Below are positions 53,724-60,992 of a stretch of 64,000 nt of DNA, piece after piece. Source of the DNA: Micromonospora sp. RP3T (lineage in GTDB: Bacteria; Actinomycetota; Actinomycetes; Mycobacteriales; Micromonosporaceae). The notes beneath the pieces were generated by a model. It did no database searches. It was not told the origin of the DNA and worked only from the letters and a program-made list of their open reading frames with translations. Position 1 is the first letter of the stretch, and each line of letters opens with the position of its first letter. The stretch is from contig NZ_PYPS01000028.1 of NCBI RefSeq assembly GCF_003027925.1, positions 1-64,000 on the forward strand, in the 5' to 3' direction. A program made the position numbers and the translations under genes.

Positions 53724-54185
53724 ATGGGACGGCGGTACCGGGTGCTCCTCGTCTCCAGCAGCGGTGGCGTCCTGCTGGACCTGCTGGCGCTCCGCCCCTG
53801 GTGGGCCCGACACGATCCGGTGTGGGTCGCGGTCCGGGCCCCCGACACCGAGGTGGCGTTGGCCGGGCAGCGGGTGCACTGGCAGCCCGAGTTGTCGACC
53901 CGCACCCGGCTGCGGGTGCTGCCGGCGACCTGGCGGGCGCTGCGGCTGCTGCGCCGCGAGCGACCCGACGTGGTGGTGTCGGCCGGCACCGGCGTGGCCG
54001 TCGGCGTCTTCCTCGCCGCCCGCCTGCTCCGGGTGCCGTCGCTGTGGTTGGAGACGTTCAACATGACCGGGCCCGCCGGCTCCGCCGCCCGGCTCTGCTC
54101 CCGGCTCGCCGCCGCGGTGCTGGTGCAGCGCCCCGCCCTGCTGGCGTCCCGCCCCCGCGCGGTGCTCATCGGGGAGCTGTACTGA
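53724..54185 (+). CDS. Alg14/PssD-like glycosyltransferase subunit
   Basis: A 153-residue protein of the bacterial PssD/EpsF (Alg14-like) family, the acceptor-side half of a split GT28-type glycosyltransferase. Marks are RVLLVSSSGGVLLDLLAL, RRERPDVVVSAGTGVAVGVF and LETFNMTGPAGSAARL. The next gene, after two bases, is the Alg13/PssE donor half, so the two probably form one enzyme that transfers a sugar to a lipid-linked or small acceptor. It opens a plus-strand set with two methyltransferases and a radical SAM enzyme. Confidence 0.83.
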   Translation: MGRRYRVLLVSSSGGVLLDLLALRPWWARHDPVWVAVRAPDTEVALAGQRVHWQPELSTRTRLRVLPATWRALRLLRRERPDVVVSAGTGVAVGVFLAARLLRVPSLWLETFNMTGPAGSAARLCSRLAAAVLVQRPALLASRPRAVLIGELY

Positions 54186-54187
54186 CC

Positions 54188-54682
54188 ATGGCCCGCATCC
54201 TGGTCACCGTCGGCATGGGTCCGTGGCCGTTCGACCGCCTGATCCAGGGCGTCGCGCCGCTCTGCGCCGCGCACGAGGTGTTCGTCCAGACCGGCACGTC
54301 GACCGTGACGCCGCCGTGCCCGCACGAGGCGTTCCTGCCCCTGGACGACCTACGCGAGCGGCTGGCCGCCGCCGACGTGGTGATCACCCATGCGGGGAAC
54401 ACCGTGCGCCTGGTCCAGCGGCTCGGCCGGGTGCCGGTGGCGGTGGCCCGGGAGGCCGCGCGGGGCGAGATGGGCAACGACCACCAGGTCGCCTACCTGC
54501 GCGACGAGGAGCGTTCCGGCCGGGTGATCGCGGTGTGGGACGCGGCCGACCTGCCGGCCGTGGTGGCCGCACACCCGGAGCGGCAGCGGCGGTTGCTGGC
54601 CGAGCGGCCACTGCCCGGCGCGGTCGACGGCGCCCGGTTGGCCGCCACGTTGGACGCGCTCTGCGCCCGGCTGGTCCGATGA
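54188..54682 (+). CDS. Alg13/PssE-like glycosyltransferase subunit
   Basis: A 164-residue protein resembling the nucleotide-sugar-binding half of GT28 enzymes: ILVTVGMGPWPFDRLIQGV, LAAADVVITHAGNTVRLVQRLG (a canonical HAG loop) and REAARGEMGNDHQVAYL. It should bind UDP-sugar and complete the active site with the Alg14-like partner just upstream. Its stop overlaps the methyltransferase start (ATGA). Sugar identity is unknown. Confidence 0.83.
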   Translation: MARILVTVGMGPWPFDRLIQGVAPLCAAHEVFVQTGTSTVTPPCPHEAFLPLDDLRERLAAADVVITHAGNTVRLVQRLGRVPVAVAREAARGEMGNDHQVAYLRDEERSGRVIAVWDAADLPAVVAAHPERQRRLLAERPLPGAVDGARLAATLDALCARLVR

Positions 54683-55500
54683 GCCGGGCCGACGAGCGCC
54701 CGGCCGGCCCGATGAACCGGGGCGACGCGGCGACCCGCCGAGCGGGCCGGCAGCCCTTCGCCACCCACCCGCTGCGCCGGTACGCGTTCGCCTGGTCCGC
54801 GCTGGCCGGTCGCACCGGCCGACACCTCGACCTGGGCTGCGGCCCCGGGGACTTCCTCGCCGCGCTGCACGAACACGGCACCGTGACCTGCGAGGGCGCC
54901 GACCCGCACCCCGACTACCTCGCCGGGCTGGCCGCCCGCCACCCCGGCCTGCCGCTGCACCGGCTGCGGGTCGGTCGGCCGCTGCCGTTCACCGACTGCT
55001 GCTTCGACTCGGTCAGCCTGCTCGACGTGCTGGAGCACGTGCCCGACGAGGCCGCGCTGCTCGCCGAGACGCACCGGGTGCTCGCCCCCGGTGGGCTGCT
55101 GGTGCTCACCGTGCCGCGCCGGCACGTGTTCAGCTTTCTCGACCCCGACAACGCGAAGTTCGACTTCCCCCGGCTGCACCGTCGCGTCTACTCGTGGCGG
55201 TTCGGGCCGCAGGTGTGGCACAGCCGGTTCGCGGACCTCTCGAACGACCTGCGCGGGGACATGTCGGTCGGCCGGGACCGGCACACCAACTACCGCACCG
55301 CCGACCTGCTGGACCTGCTGCGCGCGGCCGGCTTCACGCCGACCACGGTGACCGGCGCCAACCTGTTCTGGCGGTGGTTGCAGATCCCGGCGCTGCTCAC
55401 CGGCGGGCCGGTCCGCCGCCTGCTGGAGCGCGGCATCCACCTCGACGGCCGGCTGTTCCGCGCGGCCAACCTCTTCGTCGTCGCCCGGAGGCAGCCGTGA
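54679..55500 (+). CDS. Class I SAM-dependent methyltransferase
   Basis: A 273-residue methyltransferase with SAM motif LDLGCGPGDFLAALHEHG, the acidic loop CEGADPHPDY, LLDVLEHVPDEAALLAETHRVL and GGLLVLTVPRRHVFSFLDPDN. It starts in ATGA overlap with the Alg13-like gene, so sugar transfer and methylation are probably linked. Its 3' end lies in a 21-base sequence repeated 32 bases downstream, creating an 11-codon ORF before the radical SAM gene. Confidence 0.85.
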   Translation: MSRADERPAGPMNRGDAATRRAGRQPFATHPLRRYAFAWSALAGRTGRHLDLGCGPGDFLAALHEHGTVTCEGADPHPDYLAGLAARHPGLPLHRLRVGRPLPFTDCCFDSVSLLDVLEHVPDEAALLAETHRVLAPGGLLVLTVPRRHVFSFLDPDNAKFDFPRLHRRVYSWRFGPQVWHSRFADLSNDLRGDMSVGRDRHTNYRTADLLDLLRAAGFTPTTVTGANLFWRWLQIPALLTGGPVRRLLERGIHLDGRLFRAANLFVVARRQP

Positions 55501-55534
55501 GCATCACCCGTCCCGCCCGGAGGCAGCCGTGAGC
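55482..55534 (+). repeat. 32-bp partial tandem duplication across a gene junction
   Basis: The 21-base sequence CGCCCGGAGGCAGCCGTGAGC occurs at 55482-55502 and again at 55514-55534. It spans the methyltransferase stop and a GTGA start overlap. The duplication places two ribosome sites (GGAGG) and two GTGA junctions in series. Confidence 0.9.
55497..55532 (+). CDS. 11-codon ORF created by duplication
   Basis: GTG at 55497 overlaps the methyltransferase TGA; the ORF reads VSITRPARRQP and its TGA overlaps the radical SAM GTG at 55529. It is flanked by two copies of the same GGAGG-containing junction. It may be only a by-product of the duplication that keeps the downstream gene translationally coupled. 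I do not claim a functional peptide. Confidence 0.35.
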   Translation: MSITRPARRQP

Positions 55535-56602
55535 GTGGCCGACACCGCGCGGCTGGCCTGGTTCTTCGGCCGGCTCGCCATCAAGGAGCGGGTCGCACCC
55601 CGGCTGCACGTCCGGCCGCTGGTCGCCGAGCTGTTCCTCACCGACAACTGCAACCTGCGCTGCACGAGCTGCGGCTGCTGGACCACGAACACCAAGGGTG
55701 AGCTGTCCACCGAGGAGTGGCGGGACGTCCTGCGCCAACTCGTCGCGATGCGCATCCACAAGGTGAACTTCACCGGCGGTGAGCCGTTGATCCGGCCGGA
55801 CGCGGTGCCCCTGATGGCGTACGCCCGCGAGGTGGGCGTCCGCCACCTGCACCTGAACACCAACGGCGTCCGGCTCACCCCGCCCGTCCTCGACGAGGTG
55901 CTCGCCGCCGGCGTACGCAGCTTCAACGTCTCGGTCGACGGCCCGACGGCGCTGGTGCACGACCGGATCCGGGGCCGGCTCGGCGCGTTCGAGACGACCA
56001 CCCGGCACCTGCGGAACCTGATCGCGGAGCGCGACCGGCTCGGCCTGAAGGTGCGGATGAACTTCACCGTCATGCGGGACAACGTGGACAGCCTGCCCGG
56101 CATCGCGGCGCTGGCCCAGGAGCTGGGCGTGGCGCTCTACCTCAACCTGGTCACCGACCGGACGTTCCTGTTCCGCACCGACGCGGTCACCGGGCAGACC
56201 GACGTGGCCGGCGACCGGCTCGACGCGGCGCTGGCCGAGTTGGAGGCGATGGCCCGGACGGACCAGCGGTGGTTGCCGCGCTACTCGGAGCTGCGCTACC
56301 TGCGCGGGCACTTCGACGATCTCGTGCAACGGGACCTGCCCTGCGCCGAGTCGCAGCTCAAGCTGATGGTGCACTCCCGGGGCGAGATCGGCGGCTGCTG
56401 GGCGCACGACCCGACTGCCTCGGTCCGGCAGCGCCCGATCGCCGAGATCGTCGACGCCCCGGAGTACCGCGCCGAGCACGCGCGACTGTTCCGCAAGGAG
56501 TGCGTCGGCTGCGGCAGCAACTACAGCCTCAACCTGCGCTGGCGGCCGGGCACCTACCTGGCCGACCGGCAGTGGCGACGCGGGCGGCGCAGCCTTGTCT
56601 GA
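55529..56602 (+). CDS. Radical SAM protein with C-terminal Cys cluster region
   Basis: A 357-residue radical SAM enzyme with CNLRCTSC (Cys41, Cys45, Cys48) binding the 4Fe-4S cluster, the GGEPL motif (KVNFTGGEPLIRPD), LHLNTNGVRL, NVSVDGPTALVHDRI and a C-terminal cysteine set (LPCAESQ, GGCWAHD, KECVGCGSNY) like SPASM/twitch auxiliary clusters. SPASM enzymes modify peptides or alcohols/sugars. In this set with a glycosyltransferase and methyltransferases it could act on a sugar or lipid; no RiPP precursor was seen. The GTG at 55529 is coupled to the 11-codon ORF. Confidence 0.88.
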   Translation: MSVADTARLAWFFGRLAIKERVAPRLHVRPLVAELFLTDNCNLRCTSCGCWTTNTKGELSTEEWRDVLRQLVAMRIHKVNFTGGEPLIRPDAVPLMAYAREVGVRHLHLNTNGVRLTPPVLDEVLAAGVRSFNVSVDGPTALVHDRIRGRLGAFETTTRHLRNLIAERDRLGLKVRMNFTVMRDNVDSLPGIAALAQELGVALYLNLVTDRTFLFRTDAVTGQTDVAGDRLDAALAELEAMARTDQRWLPRYSELRYLRGHFDDLVQRDLPCAESQLKLMVHSRGEIGGCWAHDPTASVRQRPIAEIVDAPEYRAEHARLFRKECVGCGSNYSLNLRWRPGTYLADRQWRRGRRSLV

Positions 56603-56606
56603 GCCG

Positions 56607-57374
56607 ATGCGCCCGAGCCAGCCGCTGTACGACGCGCTGGCGCCCGGCTACGAGGAGCACTTCGCGGTGCCGCACCGGCGCGCGTACGACGATCTGGCGT
56701 GGGAGCGGGTCAGCGCGCTGCTGCCGCCCGACGGCCCGGTGGTGGACGCCGGCTGCGGCGTGGGCCGCTGGGCGCGACGCCTGCTCGACCTGGGCCATCC
56801 GGTGACCGGTGTGGAGCAGGCGCCGGGGATGGTCGCCGAGCTGCGTCGCCACCCGCCCGGTCCCGGCTTCACGCTCGTCGAGGGCTCGATGACGGAGGTG
56901 ACGCTGCCCGCCACGGCCGGCGCGGTGCTGGCGATGGGTTCACTTCAGTACACAGCCGATCCCGAGCGGGCGGTCCGGCACCTGGCCGGCTGGCTGCGTC
57001 CGGGCGGGGTGCTGGCGGTGCTCGTCGACTCGCTGGTGGGCCTGGTGCTGGAGCTGGTCGGCGCCGGCCGGGACGACGAGGCGGTGGACCGGTTGGCCCG
57101 GCGCCGGGGCGTCTGGCGGGCCGACGGGCACGCCGCCGACCTGCACCTGCTGGACCGCGCCCGGTTGGCGGCCGCGTTCACCGCCGCCGGCCTGGTCGAG
57201 GTCCGCGGCGTCGGGTTGCTGGTCAGCGCCGGGCCGTTGGGCCGGGCGGGGCTGGCCGGGCGGCTCGCCGCGGACCGGGACGCGCTGCTGGCGTTGGAGC
57301 GCCGGCTCGGCGACGACCCGGTCCTCGCCGACGCCGGCAAGCAACTGCTGGTCACCGGCCGCCTTCCGGCCTGA
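56607..57374 (+). CDS. Class I SAM-dependent methyltransferase
   Basis: A 255-residue methyltransferase with PLYDALAPGYEEHFAVPHRR at the N-terminus and the SAM motif VVDAGCGVGRWARRLLDLG. It continues with GVEQAPGMVAELR, GSLQYTADPERAVRHLAGWL and GGVLAVLVDSLVGLVLELVG. ATG 56607 is used; a TTG at 56595 overlapping the radical SAM stop would couple the genes and is equally plausible. It ends the plus-strand set and converges with the fused epimerase-aminotransferase gene. Confidence 0.85.
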   Translation: MRPSQPLYDALAPGYEEHFAVPHRRAYDDLAWERVSALLPPDGPVVDAGCGVGRWARRLLDLGHPVTGVEQAPGMVAELRRHPPGPGFTLVEGSMTEVTLPATAGAVLAMGSLQYTADPERAVRHLAGWLRPGGVLAVLVDSLVGLVLELVGAGRDDEAVDRLARRRGVWRADGHAADLHLLDRARLAAAFTAAGLVEVRGVGLLVSAGPLGRAGLAGRLAADRDALLALERRLGDDPVLADAGKQLLVTGRLPA

Positions 57375-57406
57375 CCGCCCGGCCCGCCACCCGCTGCCGG
57401 CGAGGT

Positions 57407-59443
57407 TCAGCCCAGGCAGCGGCGCAGCGCGGCGACGACCCGTTCCGCCTGCTCCACGGTGAGTTCCGACGACATCGGCAGCGCGAGCGCCTCGGCGTCC
57501 AGCCGGTCGGTCACCGGCAGCCGTTCGCCCCCGCCGAGCGGGCCGCGGTGGATCGCCGCGAAGTAGGGCTTGGTCTGCACGCCGAGCGCGGCCAGCGCGT
57601 CCGCCACCCGGTCCCGGTCGGCGATCCGGGCCACCCAGTGCACCCAGCAGTGCCGGTCCCCCGGGCGGACCTGCTGGAACTCCACCGGCAGGGTGCGGGC
57701 GGCGGCGGCGTACACCTCGGCCACCTCGCCCCGCCGGCGGACCAGCGTGTCCAGCTCCGCGAGCTGGTCGACCGCGACGACGGCGTGCAGCTCGTTCATC
57801 AGCTCGGAGCGGGTCCAGCCGGCCGGCGCGGCGAGCACCGCCTCGGCGGCGTCGGCGGGCAGCACCAGGGCGCCGCCGGCCCCACCGGCGGAGACCACCT
57901 TGGCGAAGCTCATCGAGTACGAGTGGGCCAGCGCCTGCTGTGCCACCGGGCGGCCCCGGTGCAGGCTGCCGAGGGCGGCGGCGGAGTCGGCCAGCAGCGC
58001 CACGCCGGCGGGGTCGCAGACCGCCCGCAGGGCCGGGTAGTCGCACGGATTGCCGAACGTGTCCACGCCGAGCACCAGGCGTACGCCACCCCGCGCGACG
58101 GCGCTGGCGACGGCCGCCGGGTCGAGCGTCCACGTCGCGGCGTCCACGTCGACGAAGCGCAGCGCGTACCCGAGTTGGACCAGGATCTCCGCCGTCGCGG
58201 GGAACGTGTACGACGGCAGCACCGCCACGTCGCCGGGGCGGGCCGGGCCGACGGTGGCGGCCACCATGATCCGTAGTGCGGCGGTGCCGGACGCGGTGAC
58301 CAGCACCCGGTGGTCGTCGTCGAGTTCCAGCTCCTTGCCCAGTCGTTCGGTCAGCTCCCGCGTCCACCGGTTGCCGTGTTTGACCTCGCCGCTGGCGAGC
58401 GCCGCCTGCTGGCGGTCGGCCACCAGGTCGGGGTGGGCGGGCGGCGGCGGCACGACGACCGGCAGCGGCGGCCGGAACACGGGTGCCCGGTCGGCGTCCA
58501 CCGCGGCGACCAGTTCCGCCAGGCGCGGGCGGAGCGGCGGCACGCGGTGGCCGGCGGCGGTCAGCTTGTCGGTGACCACCAGACCGGAGCTGTCCGGCGT
58601 ACGCCGGGGTGTGGTCAGCAGCGGCGCCGACGACCCGCACAGGTCACGGATCCAGGTGGCGAGGTCGGCCAGGGACACCGGCTCCCCGCCGACGTTCCAG
58701 ACGCCGGGGCCGATCCCGTCGAGCAGCATCCGGGCGAGGGCGTCGGCGGGCAGGAAGCTGCGTACGGCGTCCGCGGTGACCGGCAGCGGCAGCCCCTGGC
58801 GGGCCCGGCGGACCAGCCGGGTGGCGACCCGGTGCTGTCCCGCGCCGAAGGCGTTCGCGAGCCGGAGCACGGTCAGCCGGTCGGGGTCGACCGCGCCGGC
58901 GACGAGCCGTTCCTGGGCGAGCTTCGCCATCGCGTACGTCCACCGGCCGGTCGGGTCGGCGTCGGCCATGGCCCGGGCCAGCGGGGCGGCCCGCCAGGGC
59001 GGGCAGGGCGTCCTGGCCAGGTCGCGGGCGGCGGCGCACCAGCCGTCGATCTCCTCGACGGACCACGGCAGGTCGGGTGCGGTCTCCTCGGTGAGCGGAC
59101 CGGCGGCGGCGCCGTACACCTCGACGGAGGAGGTGAGCATCACCTGGCGTCCGGCCAGCCGGGGCAGCAGCCGGGCGGTGCTGATCGCGTTGTCGAGCGG
59201 CAGCGTCCAGGGCCGGCGGGGGCGCGGCTCGCTGGCGCCGAGCAGCACCACGACGGGGCCGGGCGGCAGCTCGGGCGGGTCGTCGACAAGCAGGTCGACG
59301 CGGATCCAGTCGGGTGCGCCGGTGTTCGTGCCGGCCGGCGGATGCCGGTCCACGACTGTCACCCGCGCGCCGGCGGCCAGCAGTGCCTCGGCGGTCGCGG
59401 CGCCCAGGAAACCGGAGCCGCCGACCAGCACGAATTCATCCAT
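57407..59443 (-). CDS. NAD-dependent epimerase/dehydratase fused to DegT aminotransferase
   Basis: A 678-residue two-domain protein. Residues 1 to about 320 are an extended SDR: FVLVGGSGFLGAATAEALLA (NAD site), SSVEVYGAA and the YxxxK in RWTYAMAKLAQERL. Residues about 330-678 are a DegT/DnrJ/EryC1/StrS aminotransferase: VLVTASGTAALRIMVAA, LPSYTFPATAEI, LLADSAAALGS and the PLP Lys515 in YSMSFAKVVSAGGAGG. The two activities are usually on separate chains in deoxyaminosugar pathways. The ATG at 59443 has GGGAGG seven bases upstream. The family GEGG is GAGG here. It likely makes an amino sugar or related amine. Confidence 0.88.
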   Translation of the reverse strand: MDEFVLVGGSGFLGAATAEALLAAGARVTVVDRHPPAGTNTGAPDWIRVDLLVDDPPELPPGPVVVLLGASEPRPRRPWTLPLDNAISTARLLPRLAGRQVMLTSSVEVYGAAAGPLTEETAPDLPWSVEEIDGWCAAARDLARTPCPPWRAAPLARAMADADPTGRWTYAMAKLAQERLVAGAVDPDRLTVLRLANAFGAGQHRVATRLVRRARQGLPLPVTADAVRSFLPADALARMLLDGIGPGVWNVGGEPVSLADLATWIRDLCGSSAPLLTTPRRTPDSSGLVVTDKLTAAGHRVPPLRPRLAELVAAVDADRAPVFRPPLPVVVPPPPAHPDLVADRQQAALASGEVKHGNRWTRELTERLGKELELDDDHRVLVTASGTAALRIMVAATVGPARPGDVAVLPSYTFPATAEILVQLGYALRFVDVDAATWTLDPAAVASAVARGGVRLVLGVDTFGNPCDYPALRAVCDPAGVALLADSAAALGSLHRGRPVAQQALAHSYSMSFAKVVSAGGAGGALVLPADAAEAVLAAPAGWTRSELMNELHAVVAVDQLAELDTLVRRRGEVAEVYAAAARTLPVEFQQVRPGDRHCWVHWVARIADRDRVADALAALGVQTKPYFAAIHRGPLGGGERLPVTDRLDAEALALPMSSELTVEQAERVVAALRRCLG

Positions 59444-59521
59444 CGTCGTGCCTCCCCGTGAACCGAGCACAGTATCGCGGAACGGACCGTCTGAGGGGTG
59501 TCGGATAGCGGCGGCAGAAAA

Positions 59522-59535
59522 AGTCAGGCTTGACT
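59522..59535. promoter_or_regulatory. Inverted repeat upstream of the TetR gene, possible operator
   Basis: AGTCA (59522-59526) and TGACT (59531-59535) are exact inverted repeats four bases apart, in an A/T-rich patch (AAAAAGTCAGG...TTGACTGTTTG) 30 bases before the regulator start. The right arm overlaps a TTGACT -35-like box. It could be the regulator's own binding site, acting also on the divergent fusion gene. Confidence 0.4.
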
Positions 59536-59564
59536 GTTTGTTTCCCGGGCGGGACGCTGTCCCC

Positions 59565-60179
59565 GTGCCCACCGCACCGACCCGCGTCCCGCAGCAGGAA
59601 CGCAGCCGCGCCACCCAGGCCCGGCTGCTGGAGGCGACCGTCGAGTGCCTGGTCGAACACGGCTGGTCCGGCACCACGACCACTGTGGTGGCCGCCCGGG
59701 CCGGCGTCTCCCGGGGCGCCCAGCTGCACCACTACCCCACCAAGGCCGCCCTGGTCACCGCCGCCGTCGCCCACCTCGCCGAACGCCGGGCGGTGGAGCT
59801 GCGCACCGAGGCGGACGCGCTGCCGGCCGGCCCGCGACGGCTGGACCGGGTGATCGACCTGCTCGGCGCCGCCTTCACCGGGCCGCTCTTCGTCGCCGCC
59901 CTCGAACTCTGGGTCGCCGCCCGCACCGACGCCGAGCTGCGCGACGCGCTGGTGCCGCTGGAGGCCACGGTGGGCCGGGAGATGCACCGGCTCACCGTCG
60001 AACTGCTCGGCGTGGACGAACGCCGCCCCGGCATCCGCGAGGCCGTGCAGGCCACCCTCGACCTGCTCCGCGGGCTGGGCGTGGCCAACCTGCTCAGCGA
60101 CGACTCACCCCGCCGCACCGCCCTGCTGCGGATGTGGAAGCGCCAACTCGCCACCCTGCTCACCCCCGACGCCCCCTGA
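59565..60179 (+). CDS. TetR/AcrR family transcription regulator
   Basis: A 204-residue repressor with an N-terminal helix-turn-helix (TQARLLEATVECLVEHGWSG, TTTVVAARAGVSRGAQLHHY) and a helical ligand domain. It begins at GTG 59565 (VPTAPTRVPQQERSRAT). An inverted repeat lies just upstream and may be its operator. The following catabolic genes start 24 bases after its stop in the same direction, so it probably controls that operon, perhaps responding to an acyl-CoA. Confidence 0.9.
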   Translation: MPTAPTRVPQQERSRATQARLLEATVECLVEHGWSGTTTTVVAARAGVSRGAQLHHYPTKAALVTAAVAHLAERRAVELRTEADALPAGPRRLDRVIDLLGAAFTGPLFVAALELWVAARTDAELRDALVPLEATVGREMHRLTVELLGVDERRPGIREAVQATLDLLRGLGVANLLSDDSPRRTALLRMWKRQLATLLTPDAP

Positions 60180-60203
60180 CCGGCCCACCCGCCCGGAGGC
60201 ACC

Positions 60204-60992
60204 ATGGTCGACGCGACCGCACTGCTCGCGGATCTCACCGCCGAGTCCGACCAGCTCGACGCGCTCGTCAGCGGGCTGCCACCGGAGGACTGGGCCCGGC
60301 CCACCCCGGCCGCCGGCTGGACCGTCGCCCACCAGATCGCCCACCTGGCCTGGACCGACCACGTGGCCGGGCTCGCCGCGACCGACCCCGACGCGTTCTA
60401 CGCCTCGGTGCTGTCCGCGCCCGACCCGGCCCGGCTGGTCGACGACGGGGCCGATTCCTTCCTCGCCTCGCCGGCCGCGCTGCTGGCCCGCTGGCGGGAC
60501 GGCCGCACCGCGCTCGCGGCGGCCCTGGCCGCCACCCCGGCCGGCGAGAAGCTGCCCTGGTACGGCACCCGGATGTCGCCCGCCTCGATGGCCACCGCCC
60601 GGCTGATGGAGACCTGGGCGCACGGCGAGGACGTCGCCGACGCGCTCGGTGTCACCCGCGCCCCGACCGCCCGGCTGCGGCACGTCGCGCACCTCGGCTT
60701 CCGTACCCTCGGGCACGGCTTCGCCGCGCACGGCCGCCCGGTGCCGGCGGACCCGGTCCGGGTCGAACTCACCGCACCGGCGGGCGACGAGGTCTGGGCC
60801 TTCGGGCCGGCCGCGGCGACCGACCGGTTGACCGGGCCGGCGCTCGACTTCTGCCTGCTGGTCACGCAGCGCCGGCACCGCGCCGACCTGTCCCTGGTCG
60901 CGACCGGGCCGGTCGCCGACGAGTGGCTGGACGTGGCCCAGGCGTTCGCCGGGCCACCCGGCGCCGGCCGGGCGGCGGAGGCCCGCCCATGA
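60204..60992 (+). CDS. TIGR03084-type maleylpyruvate isomerase-like protein
   Basis: A 262-residue DinB/MDMPI-fold protein of the TIGR03084 group: DWARPTPAAGWTVAHQIAHLAW with metal-binding His, MATARLMETWAHGEDVADAL and LRHVAHLGFRTLGHGFAAHG. The four-helix fold often binds a metal and uses mycothiol in isomerisations. GGAGG lies about 5 bases before the ATG. Its stop overlaps the next ATG (ATGA). Adjacent AtuA and acyl-CoA dehydrogenase genes suggest a role in the same degradation pathway. Confidence 0.83.
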   Translation: MVDATALLADLTAESDQLDALVSGLPPEDWARPTPAAGWTVAHQIAHLAWTDHVAGLAATDPDAFYASVLSAPDPARLVDDGADSFLASPAALLARWRDGRTALAAALAATPAGEKLPWYGTRMSPASMATARLMETWAHGEDVADALGVTRAPTARLRHVAHLGFRTLGHGFAAHGRPVPADPVRVELTAPAGDEVWAFGPAAATDRLTGPALDFCLLVTQRRHRADLSLVATGPVADEWLDVAQAFAGPPGAGRAAEARP

